From Anthonomus grandis grandis (lineage: Eukaryota > Arthropoda > Insecta > Coleoptera > Curculionidae): a DNA stretch of 64,000 nucleotides. A program made the translations under genes and the position numbers. Shown in pieces: positions 46,862-57,718 of the stretch. Positions within the stretch are counted from its first letter, which is position 1, and every line of letters begins with the position of its first letter. The DNA lies in the NCBI RefSeq assembly GCF_022605725.1, contig NC_065548.1:14355644-14419643 (forward strand), given 5' to 3'. The notes below the pieces were generated by a model, which made no database searches, was not told where the DNA came from, and saw only the letters and a list, made by a program, of their open reading frames with translations.

Positions 46862-48752
46862 TGACCGCCTAAAGTTCCGCATAAAATCGATAAAAATTAG
46901 AGACATGATTTTTTGAGGAAACGCTCGGAAACGTCGATTTTTATTTTAAGTTGCGCATTATTTCACATACATTTTTGTATACAGGGTGGAACAAAAAAAT
47001 TATATGACGTAATCGGTCATTTTTTTAAATGGAATGCTATATTTTTTATTGTATTTATGAAATATTGGCGAAATTCCAAGCAAGTTTCGTATAACCACCT
47101 TATCTCAAAACTCAACTGTTTCAGAAATATTTACATTTAACCAACAAGAAAACAAATAAGTACGTCTATTTACAAATTAAGGTAAAATCAAGGATAAAAA
47201 TTATGTTATAAACACTGCCAATTGTTTCTACTACCATGGTTGCACTTGTAAAGAATCTCTATTTTCGAATGTCACTGTCAGTTCGAAAATTAATAGTTTT
47301 TATCAGAATAAATTATGGCTACTTTAACGGAAACCCAACGAATTGAAATTTTAATGATGCTAGGGTACGGGGATCGAGTGCGCACGAAAAGAAGTAAGTG
47401 AACTGTTTAATGCCAAATACCCAAACCATCCTATTTCTCAGTCAACAGTAGAATAGAGCACAAATTCATAACTTCAGGTCATTTTAGGGATTTGCCAAGA
47501 TCAGGTCGTCCAAAAATTTCTGAAGAAACAAAATTAAACGTTCTGCTCTTCGTCGAAGAAAATCCAAACAATGCAACTTCACAAATTTCAGTTGATAATA
47601 ATATAGCCGGAACGTCAGTAAGACGCATCTTAAAAGCAAATGAATACCACCCTTATAAAATTAGACTAATACACGAATTAAATGAGGACGATCCTGATCG
47701 AAGAAACCAATTTTGCGAGCATGATGAACATTTGCAATAATACCAGTCAGTTTGTGTTACGAGTTTTGTTTTCGGATGAAGCAACTTTTTGTTTAAAGGG
47801 TGTCGTAAATCAGCAAAATTGTCGGTACTGGTCAGTGTCAAATCCACACTGGGCAACTGAGGCTCATACACAGTACCGTAAATCTATTAATGTTTGGGCT
47901 AGTATCGTGGAAAATAAAGTAATAGGGCCATACTTTTTCTAAGAAAACTTAATAGGACAACGCTATTTGAATTTTCTTCAAGAAGATCTTATCCCTGCTT
48001 TGGCTGCCCTATACCCAGACGAACAAGACCCTGCTGTCCCGACAGATAATTTGCGGTTTCAGCAAGACGGCGCACCGCCACATTTCTTTCGAGATGTCCA
48101 TAATTACTTGGATACAGTGTTCCCAGGAAGATGGATAGGACGAAGAGGGCCAATAGAGTGGCCGGCCAGGTCACCAGACCTAAATCCCTGCTACTATTTT
48201 GTATGGGGGTACCTGAAAAGTAAAGTTTATATTGAGAAGCCAAACAACGTAGAAGATTTGAAAAATAGAATTAGATATGAAATTAGACGTATATCACCCG
48301 AAATAATTGATAGTGTTTTACAGGAGTTTGTAAACCGTCTTGTTTTCTGCCAAGAAGTAAATGGGGATCAGTTTGAACACTTGATACATTAATAAGAGTT
48401 TTTACAGTTTATAACATTTTATTCTCCATTTTATCTTAATTTGTAAATAGATGTACTTACTTGCTTTATTGTTGGTTAAATGTAAATATTTCTGAAACAG
48501 TTGAGTTTTGAGATAAGGTGTGTTATACGAAACTTGCTTGGAATTTCGCCTATATTTCATAAATGCAATAAAAAATATAGCATTCCATTTAAAAAAATTA
48601 TTGATAACGTCATATTTTTTTTGTTCCACCCTGTGTACAAAAAAATATATATGAAATAATGCGCAACTAAAAATCGACGGGTCCGACCGTTTTCTTAAAA
48701 AATCATGTCTCTAATTTTTATCGAATTTATATATAACTTTAGGCGGTCACTG
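46862..48752 (+). mobile_element. Long-TIR mariner-like element M1, 1891 bp
   Basis: Inverted repeats of about 350 bp run from GACCGCCTAAAGTT at 46863 to about 47215, and from about 48408 to AACTTTAGGCGGTC at 48749. The right end reads GGTCACTG|TA; the left has lost its first three bases (TA|TGACC), so the TA duplication is inferred. Inside the repeats a second mariner-like terminus (CAGGGTGGAACAAAA at 46981, and inverted at about 48640) suggests either one element with very long repeats or a mariner nested at the centre of a foldback element. It interrupts the RTE gene. Confidence 0.82.
47315..48392 (+). pseudogene. M1 transposase (DD41D class), broken
   Basis: Begins MATLTETQRIEILMMLGYGD (N-terminal helix-turn-helix region) and continues across frameshifts near 47375, 47455 and 47715: CARKEVSELFNAKYPNHPIS, SGRPKISEETKLNVLLFVEE, VLFSDEATFCLKGVVNQQN, then a stop at 47939-47941, then FQQDGAPPHFFRDV and IEWPARSPDLNPCYYFVWGY. 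The first two catalytic Asp (FSDE, QQDG) are present. The third, normally in 'LDFF' 42 residues after the second, is replaced by Tyr (CYYF). The frame ends at 48392. It encodes no active enzyme. Confidence 0.88.
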
Positions 48753-48879
48753 TATATATTTTTTAATAGGCTTGTATAACGAAAATTTATTCTTGCATCA
48801 TTTATTGCTTGGGTAAATGCCCACGTCTCAATTGAATCAAACGCGTTATGAGAGTCTATAAATGCCAGGTGGAGAGGTA

Positions 48880-51294
48880 CACTGTGTCCCATTTTGGATG
48901 AGACTGCAGGGTATCTCTGTCATTTTTTAAGATAGAGCTTTGCGGTTTTCGCGACCCTGTATCACTTTTTTGTAAAACTTTTAAAGCCACAAACAGAAAT
49001 ATTCTAACTACTTTTGTTCCTGAAATACAGGGCGAAAACGAAAATGTTCACTTTTGGAGATGTTATTATTTCTCAGGCCCTGTATAAGATAGAATAAAAG
49101 TGAAAACTGCTTATAATAGATATTTTTACATAAAAGTCAGTGGCGTATTTAATTTTTTTTTCCCAATGCACTGTTTTTAAGATTGGGCACAAACTTGGTA
49201 TTTTTTAAATGGAACACCCTGTATATTTTAACGTCAAATTTTTGCATTTTTTTTTCTGAATACATTGATGTATAACAACCTAATCTTTCATAAATTTTAG
49301 CTCAAAGAATTAGAAAAATCCATATTTATGTTTATTTTTTTAATAGTAGGCCATGAATTCTTTGACACATGCATAAGAAAATGTTTTGTTTATTGCATTC
49401 ATGGAAACTAAGTCACAAACAGACTCAATACATATCAATAATGATGGCTGACGGTGAAAATATGGAATTCCAAAATTTTGAAAAGTATGATATTATAAAA
49501 TGTTTAAACCTTTCTAACGAAAATGTCGAAGCGGCGCAGCAATTATATTTAAATAGGTAAAGCTCTAGCTTATTTTATTTTGTTACAAAATTCAAAAAAT
49601 AAAAAAGATCTTATTAGGTTTCCAGAAAGACGTCAGCCATCTCGGGCTATAGTATTCCGGTTAAAATCTAATCTTTTAAATTATGGCTGCTATTCAAAAC
49701 CTAGGCAACCCCATGTTGATAGAAATGAAGCTGGCGAAATTAATGTTCTAGCGTGTGTGGAAGCAAGACCCCAAATTTCCTGTAGAAAGATAGAGGAAGA
49801 GATAGGAGTTTCCAAAACAAAAGTGCAAAAAATTAAAAAAAAGCATAAATTTAAACCGTATAAGATAAATATTATTCAAGAATTGCATCCTGACGATCCG
49901 TTTAAGCGACTGGAATTTTCTAATTGGTTTTTAACCAAAACTAATGAAGATCCGGATTTTGTAAAAAAGGTAATATGGTCTGACGAATCCCATATAAGCA
50001 GTAGTGGCATATTTAATAGGCAAAATACCAGACATTGGTATCAAGAAAACCAACATATTACTTTTGAACGACAGCAACAAGGCCGATTTGGTTTTAGTGT
50101 TTCCTGTTTTGTATTGGGCACTAAAATTGTATATACAATTTTTGAGGGTAGCTTAACTGCCCAACGATATCTAAATATATTGCAAAATAATTTGCCAGAG
50201 TTGCTGGAGGACATACCTTTAGCCCAGCGACATCAAATATATTTCCAGCAAGATGGAGCGCCCGCTCATAATTCAAGGGTAGTTAGAGAATATTTAAGTG
50301 CCCATTTTGATAGACGTTGGATTGGCACACACGGGCCAATCAGATGGCCCCCGAGGTCACCGGACTTAAGTGTTTTGGACTTTTTTGTATGGTCGTACTT
50401 AAAAAATAAAATGTATGCAAATCGGCATAATAATATAAATGAACTCCGAGCGACAACTGAAGAAGCATTCATAAACTTACAAAGGCAACCCTTTATAATT
50501 TTAAATGCCTTAAGACGAATACACACTGTATGTGGTTTTTGTATAAGACAAAATGGACAGCAGTTTGAACAGTTTTATTAAATTTATATTTGTTGTTTTT
50601 TTTTTGGTTTTTGTAATTAATTTTCTAATTTGATTCTTGTAATTACTAATTAGTTTTTAATGTTAAACCTGGTCGGATATATTTTTTTTGTTTTTAACAT
50701 TTTTATGTTTATATTAATATTTTAAGTTAATGTTTAAAATATAGTTAAATAAACAGGTTTAAATCACATGGCGTTTTAAAAAAGTAATAATTAAATGCAT
50801 GTGTGTAAGAATTCATGGCCTACTATTAAAAACAAAAATAAATATGGATTTTTCTGATTTTTGAAGCTAAAATTTACTAAAGAATAGGTTGTGATACATC
50901 AATGTATTCAGAAAAAAAAATGCAAAAATTTGACGTTAAAATATACAGGGTGTTACAGGGAGCATTTAAAAAATACCAAGTTTGTGCCCAATCTTAAAAA
51001 CAGTGCATTAGAAAAAAAAAATTAAATACGCCACTGACTTTTATGTAAAAATATCTATTACAAGCAGTTTTCATTTTTATTCTATCTTATACAGGGCCTG
51101 AGAAATAATAACATCTCCAAAAGTAAACCTTTTCGTTTTCACCCTGTATTTCAGGAACAAAAGTAGTTAGAATATTTCTGTTTGTGGCTTTAAAAGTTTT
51201 ACAAAAAAGTGATACAGGGTCGCGAAAACCGCAAAGCTCTATCTTAAAAAATGACAGAGATACCCTGCAGTCTCATCCAAAATGGGACACAGTA
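48880..51294 (+). mobile_element. Long-TIR mariner-like element M2, 2415 bp, apparently complete
   Basis: TA duplications flank both ends (48878-48879, 51295-51296). The inverted repeats are about 495 bp (48880-49373 and 50794-51294), starting CACTGTGTCCCATTTTGGAT (left) and TACTGTGTCCCATTTTGGAT (right, inward). Each repeat contains several extra CAGGG/CCCTGTA words (near 48907, 48954, 49028, 49078, 49214). The element sits in the RTE gene 123 bp from M1. It carries a two-exon transposase gene with no visible lesion. Confidence 0.92.
49441..50581 (+). CDS. M2 mariner-like transposase, DD41D, intact (2 exons, 359 aa)
   Basis: I join exon 49441-49556 to 49618-50581 across a 61-nt GT-AG intron. 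The split Arg codon yields QLYLNRFPERRQPSRAIVF, which matches the N-terminal helix-turn-helix (DUF4817-like) pattern of this family. A second helix-turn-helix follows (CRKIEEEIGVSKTKVQKI, about residues 94-111). The catalytic core has Asp161 (WSDESH), Asp251 (FQQDGAPAH) and Asp293 (SVLDFFVW). There are 41 residues between the last two, the DD41D spacing of rosa-like mariners. Length is normal for the superfamily. Such enzymes cut and paste at TA sites using the inverted repeats. The chosen ATG gives MMADGENMEF; an ATG further up lies inside the terminal repeat. Confidence 0.88.
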
Positions 51295-52035
51295 TACATT
51301 GTATTCTGTTGTTTTTCTATTCACGTTCGTATGTAGGTGGTCGATGATACTGAACCACTATCAAACCCTCATTTGCTCTACTGGTTGTTATGCGTTAAAG
51401 TTGTTGGTCAATCTTTTGGTTGGTATCTCTTTTTGCTACGCGTCTGGAATTTTGCCTTTTTGCAGATATTTATTTAATAGAATTTTCAGAGGTTTTTCAA
51501 TGACGGCTCCTCCTATTTTTAGCATTTGGGATGTAATTCTATGTTTACCTGGGCTCCTATTTTAATTTCTTAAGGGCGTACAGGCCGCCCTCTGGATATC
51601 TCTGGGATGTCTTCAGAGCCCACATTGCATATAGTGACTAAAGGAGTTTTTGGATCATGTCTGATAGAGGTGTAAGGATAGGTGTAGAATTCCTTAATAT
51701 GTTCGGCAATACTCCTGCTGTTATTTTATTTTGGTAATCTTGTGTTTTTCTGGAAACAATTTCGACCTTAAAATCCGCATGTTTGCATTGTCCTCTATGG
51801 CATTTTCAATAGCTTTGGTGTTATATGCTCGAATGCCTTCCCTCACTTCTTTATGGATTCTTTTGTTAAGTGCATGATATTCTGGGGAATCTCTTTTTCT
51901 TCATAAGTTTCCGTGTATCTGGAGGTATTTTTATATATATTTTGGTTTTTGATTTTACGCAAGCTTTCTTAGCTGTGATATCATTGGAGATTTTGTAGTT
52001 GAGTTCGTTGATATTCATTTTATTTAGACTATTTG

Positions 52036-53070
52036 CTACAAGACCAAATAAACAAAAATTAAATAAAACAGCTCTAAACTAAAAAAACATGACAATGGTA
52101 CCTACATGAATTGAATCTAATCCACATATTATACAAAAAAATAAGTATAGAAAAGAAAACAACACGATAGAAGAAAAACAAAGTACTTATTAAAAACCAT
52201 TCTGCTTAAGTAATAAATATTTCTTAAACTTGAAAATGTCAATGTTTAAGAGTTCCGAAGCAACCTACTAAAAAATACAGAACGCTGTGCAAAAAACTAC
52301 GTTGAAATAGGATACTCTGATGGTGAGGCATCGTTAATTAGTTAGTGTCCTAATACTAACATTATTTATAGAGTTATGAAACAACAATCTTTTACTAAAA
52401 ATAGCATTTTTACTTTAACAACGTTTTCCACTCTAGCTGAAAAGTTTTAAAAGCTTTTATACTCAAAAAGCAATTTGTCCAAGAGCACATCAAATCAAAA
52501 AATGCAAATTGTAATAAAATCACCCAAGTGAAATCCGTGAAATTTTATGTTGGATCAATCAACATATTTACCAATTTAAAAAATTAAATCCAGTAAGCGA
52601 GGGCCTTGGGTCTAAATTAAAATTAAATTCCAGTTTATGAGTTCTTTATATTTAGAGGACCCGACAGTCATAAACTTTCTCGGTTTTTTTCTGTACTTAG
52701 AATGTTTTTAGACAATTAATAAAAGCAGACAGAGCCGCAAAAAATTCATTTAAGACGTTCTTCGTAATTCTACTTACCATTTTAATATTTTATTAGAGAT
52801 CTGAATATTCCCTTAAGATAAAGCACGCTTGTAATTTTATACTTAGACCTTGAGACGCAAACAGAACGTAAATTAAAGATATTTTAAGAAAGACGGATTT
52901 ATATTAAAGACGAAAAACTAAATAAAAAATAAACAGATTATTTAATGAGCAAGCATCATTAAATAATTATTTTTAATAAATGTCAAGGAATGTATATGTA
53001 CATTCATTATGATTAAAAGTTTACTTTCTGGAAGAGAAAAATGTTATTTAGTGGGCTGCATTAATATTTT
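52036..53070. other. No gene seen
   Basis: AT-rich, beyond the 5' limit of the RTE relic. Confidence 0.5.
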
Positions 53071-53647
53071 GACAACAAGGACTAGAATCAGTAAACCAGA
53101 ACTTTGTTTAAATTCAAAATGTAGTCAAGGGCAAGGGGGTGTTTTGTTTACAAATATAATTACCGATTCTGTGTTGCTAAATGTATACACCTTTCTATAA
53201 ATATTATGTATTTTCAATAAAGATATTAGGTATATTAGTTTCCGATATAGCAACACTATCCCTTTAAAGAAGTCGCACCCTGTATATATTATCTGATGCG
53301 ATATAAAATAAGTGATGTAAAACTGATATTTGTTTAATACAATAAAATTATGAAAAATGTTAAAAATTTGTATCCTAAAAAATCAATTATTAAGAAATCT
53401 ATTAAATATCTAATTGACATAAAAATGCTTCTTACCTTTAGTCTAATGAACTATGTGATAAAACACATAAATAGTTTATAAACTTACTCTATTATTAATA
53501 AATATGATTTGACGACGTCACTGGTAGTGATTCCTTGTGTCCCCGCCATTAAGAATGGGATCGAGCGGCGTTGCCATGTCATTACCTTTTTCTAAAATAC
53601 ACTATCTACATTCATTTAACGTTGAATATAGACTTTGTTAAAGTATA

Positions 53648-55766
53648 CAGGGTGATTCAAAAGTAAGCGGCATTCTTTCAGGGGCGTAATCCTTGTATGA
53701 AAATAAAGCAAAAAGTGCATATTAATATGGGTCCGAAATTGCTTCCTAAGGGAGCTACGCCCCTTTGAATAGGACCCCTTGAAGACAATTTTTTCTCTAT
53801 AACTTTAAAACCCTTTAGAATTAAATTTTGAAAATTGGTGTACTGCATAAACATTTCGTTGTGAATAAGATTCTAAATTCAATTTTTAAAAATTTTATTC
53901 AGGTGCGTCACATGCGGGGGTTGGTAAGGGCAAAAAAATCCCTTTTTCTTTTACTCTTTAGGTTATTGTGATTTTGTTTGAAAATTATAAAATTTTAGAG
54001 TCTTATACGTAAAAAAGGTACTCTTAGTTCAATTCGATAGAGCGTACCATTTACGAGAAAAGCGACTTTGAAAATGTTCTGATCGCGTATGTTTATTGAT
54101 GAAAATTAATTCGCATTACGATCGACAAAAAAGACACTTTTTACTCACATTTTATTTAACAATTTATAGAAAGTGTTCAAAATTATTACCATTCGCGTCA
54201 CGGCAAGCTCTTAATCTTTTTATTAGATTATGGTTCACACGTGGTAGAATTCTTGGATTGTTTTTAATTGTCTGAACTCCTTCCTCTATTCTTTGCCTGA
54301 GAACATCAATATTGGGTATAGGGCGGGAATAAACTAGTTGTTTTAGTTGTTTTAGGGTTTAGGTCAGGAGACCGTGGTGGCCATGGCACTGGACCTCCAT
54401 GACCTATCCAGCGGTTTTGATAGGCATCATTTAAATGTTCTCTAGCGAGAATGCTAAAATGTGGAGCACCATCGTGCATAAACCACATTTGTGCTCGTAA
54501 TTGAAGTGGTAGATTATTCCCGCCCACACATTTAAACTACACTGCTGCTGATGTGCCTTCTGTACCGTAGCAGGTGGTTGTTGTGGAAATTGAAAATTCC
54601 GTTTCTTGTGAAGTAAATAAAATTTTGTTCTCAAAATTTTCAAAAGCAACGCGGTTTTCTTCTAGCCAATTACAGAAGTGTACACGAGGAAGGAAATCTC
54701 GCTCTTCCAAAGCCTGAACCCGTTGAATATGATAAGGGTAGAGTAACATATTGTGCAAAATTCTCCATACGGTTGACTGAGAGGACCCTTCTTGATTTGC
54801 GATAATGCGAGTGCTCAAAGATGGATCTTCTTCAATACGATCTAGCATGCGTTCTTCTAATGCTAGGCTTCTGGCATTTCTTGGTCGCCCAACAACTTCC
54901 TGTCTTTGAAATGTTCCTTAAGTAAAATTTAAGTAGATATTATGTGATATTACCCTTATTTTTGAATTTACCTGTTTCCCTTAAATTACGATCTACTCTT
55001 GCGAAAACCGTACGGTGTGGCACTCGTCGATTAGGAAATGCCTCATGATACAATCGCCTTGCTTCAACACAATTACCAAATGCTCTTCCAAACATAATGT
55101 GAATATCAGCTTGTTCTTGATATGTAAAATCCATGTTTGCTTTTTAAACTTAAAAACACAAAGTACCCCTTCTTATTAATAATAAATAGTAATTTGTAAA
55201 ACACTCTATGAAACTAATTTTACTTTGACAAAGTAAATTGTATTTTACAATGACATTTATCAGTCATTTAAATGCCAAAAACCAAAAAACAACCGCCAAC
55301 TTCTAAATGCGTATCCAGTAATTTTATTATGTATTAAGCATACGCAATCAGAAAATTTTCAAAGTCGATTTTCTCGTAAATGGTACGCTCTATCGAATTG
55401 AACTAAGAGTACCTTTTTTACGTATAAGACTCTACAAACAAAATCACAATGACCTAAAGAGTAAAAGAAAAAGGGATGTTTTACCCTTACCAACCCCTGC
55501 ATGTTACGCACCTGAATAAAATTTAAAAAATTTAAATTTAGAATCTTATTCACAACAAAATGCTTATGCAGTACACCAATTTTCAAAATTTAATTCTAAA
55601 GGGTTTTAAAGTTATAGAGAAAAAATTGTCTTCAAGGGGTCCTATTCAAAGGGGCGTAGCTCCCTTAGGAAGCAATTTCGAACCCATAATAATAAGAACT
55701 TTTTGCCTTATTTTCATACAAGGATTACGCCCCTGAAAGGATGCCGCTTACTTTTAAATCACCCTG
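53648..55766 (-). mobile_element. Long-TIR mariner-like element M3, 2119 bp
   Basis: TATA on both sides (53644-53647, 55767-55770), consistent with a TA duplication. The inverted repeats start CAGGGTGATTCAAAAGTAAG / CAGGGTGATTTAAAAGTAAG and extend for about 430-445 bp (53648-54091 and 55340-55766). They are highly similar apart from a short indel near 53985. The element interrupts R1 copy B. Confidence 0.93.
54164..55134 (-). pseudogene. M3 transposase, internally deleted
   Basis: Exon 1 (55134-54972) encodes ARRLYHEAFPNRRVPHRTVF in a DUF4817-like helix-turn-helix. A 55-nt intron (54971-54917) splits a Gly codon. Exon 2 continues VVGRPRNARSLALEERMLDR, STVWRILHNMLLYPYHIQRV and ILFTSQETEFS, where the usual catalytic FTDE has become FTSQ. 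QQQCSLNVWAG is then joined, after a deletion of some tens of residues, to LPLQLRAQMWFMHDGAPHFS and WPPRSPDLNP. The residues holding the third catalytic Asp are deleted. The C-terminus (VLRQRIEEGVQ to NNFEHFL, stop at 54164) is retained. It is non-functional on three counts. Confidence 0.88.
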
Positions 55767-55965
55767 TATAAAGAGTATCTTCTCATAGTTTATTAAAAAA
55801 AAATGTTTGATATTTTATTGAGGAAGAACAGTAGTATTGTTTTGTGTCTGTCAATATAAGTGGCAAGTTTTTATGATATTATAAAGTGTTTTTTTTTGCA
55901 ATTTCTACGTAAGCATTTGGCATCATTGCATCTTACTTCTAGCCTTTCAATGTTCTAAGAAATTT

Positions 55966-57716
55966 TTTTAAATAATTCTGAGGGAAAAATATGGACTCAC
56001 TTACAAATGCAATCAGAATGATGCTGGACTTATCTAGGTGGGAAACTGGATCTTGACGCTAAATAAATAAACATATTTTTTATATTGTGCCGCCAAGGCA
56101 TCATGAATAAAGCATAAATGACTAACATTTCCACTCAAAAGAGTTATAAAATAAAGAAATAATTTGGTAGTATAAAACCCAACGAGACACAATATATCTT
56201 AAAAGCTTTTCTAATTTCTATTGTCAATAGCAGTTTAGGTTTTTTACTCTTTTCGTATTGATGTAATACTTGTATCTTCAGGAAAATCAGGATTGTGTCA
56301 GGTATATGCCAAAAGAGGAATTAATAATGTTTTTTTTTATACAATAAAATGAGCTGTGTACACATCCATCCTAGATAAAGGAATTCTAGAATATTTTTGA
56401 GATTTTTTAAAAATAAGCATTTTAAATAAAAACTTTTTATTTTTAGCATATCTTATATCTATTGACTTATTATTTTACCGCTTTATTTTCTTAAAAAAAT
56501 TAGTAATAATTGTTTATTTTTGACGCCTAGAAAAATCAAGATTTTAAAAAAGGATAAAAATTATAAAACCTTTAAATTTAATTTACTACAATAGATACTC
56601 TATTTATTTTTAAATATTAATAAAAATTCGTATATTTCACTGCTAAAATATGCCGAGTGTAAACTCATTCAAACATGGGAATTTACCATTTTGTATTAAA
56701 TTAATCGTTTTCTATCCCTGAAAACACTGCACACTGAATCTTTCACTATTTCGTCTGCGCATCTCATCGGCCACTTGAATATGGTTGAGTTGTACTATAT
56801 ACATTTTTTTAAACCGGGACATGTACAGCTTAATAATGTATATAGATTTTTACATATTCGATTGTTTCTTAAAAGACTTAAGTGACATTTTCATATTTTG
56901 AGAAAGACAAGAAAATGTGTTTAAAGCCCCTTTTAAAGTGTTTAATTTTTTAATTATGGTTTAATTATAGGTGTAAATATTGAGAGTGTATGTTGTATTC
57001 CCTAACTATTTATTAGTCCTCTTCTTCTAATCAATAAGAACTAATTACTAATAGTAATAAGAAATGCTCATTGTAAATCTTTGGCATCATTAAAACAAAG
57101 ACACAATATTCATTTAATAATTGTCTTGATAATTCCTATATATTTGGATAATATAAAAATTTTTAAAGATTGTATATAGGTTGTTAAATTAATTTAAGAA
57201 AGCTATAATGTACACAGATATATGCATTGACTGATAGAGTTTTAATCATAAATTTATTTAAGATTTGGTGTGTGCTTTTTGGGAAAATACTGTTGAGTAT
57301 ATGATTCAATTATTATTTAGAATTTGCATGCTATTGGAGTTCCCTATACTTACCCGTATAGTGATTTATGCTGACCCAATAATACTCCCTATTTATATTT
57401 CGGATACTGTATTTTAATTTATAGAACGTATTCTTTCAGCTATTTCAATAAATAACATCCTTTTTTTCAATATTAAACCACTCATTCTAGCTTATAATCA
57501 AAATTCGATTCAATCCGTTTAAAAAATGTAAAGTTAATAGTTTCTTATAAAATAAAGCATTCACCAACACGAGATATAAATTAGAATTTGCACAATTATA
57601 TATTTTATGAAATAAAATAAGTTTAATAAACTAAGATAATGAAAAGATGTAAGTTTAATATTAATAAACTGTTGATGAAAGGCAAATAAAGCTCTTTCTT
57701 TGGGTTACTCTATAAG
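55966..57716. other. No gene seen
   Basis: AT-rich; a single AAGACTTAAGTGAC near 56873 resembles the subterminal motif at 26.6-29.7 kb. Confidence 0.5.
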
Positions 57717-57718
57717 TA

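Larger units (their letters stand above)
46150..52035 (-). mobile_element. RTE/BovB-type non-LTR retrotransposon, split by two mariners
   Basis: Read on the minus strand: ALNKRIHKEVREGIRAYNTK (near 51810-51870, the linker); LKILLNKYLQKGKIPDAxQ (near 51450); then after the first mariner PLHLAFIDSHNAFDSIETWA and RYTSLLKNIY (48877-48755); then after the second NINEDLQTDEIKINRRVYQG and DILSPKLFILALENAF (46740-46840); FLNISDLPMTSS (a shifted form of RFADDIV, near 46650); NMQELSGMLEEFNDES; KRKVFDTCILLIATYYGLET and MQGAMKQTMLGISFKDRKRN (46230-46400). These are the standard blocks of RTE-like RT in order. Stops and shifts make it non-functional. The endonuclease domain was not found. Confidence 0.9.
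53075..55965. repeat. Unnamed dispersed repeat R1, copy B, with a nested mariner
   Basis: Collinear with copy A (39605-42095) before and after the M3 element. It ends with GCATTTGGCATCATTGCAT followed by TACTTCTAGCCTTTCAATG, both also found at 10226-10315. It has no shared ORF and provides the empty TTAA site (53334-53337) for the piggyBac insertion in copy A. Confidence 0.82.
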
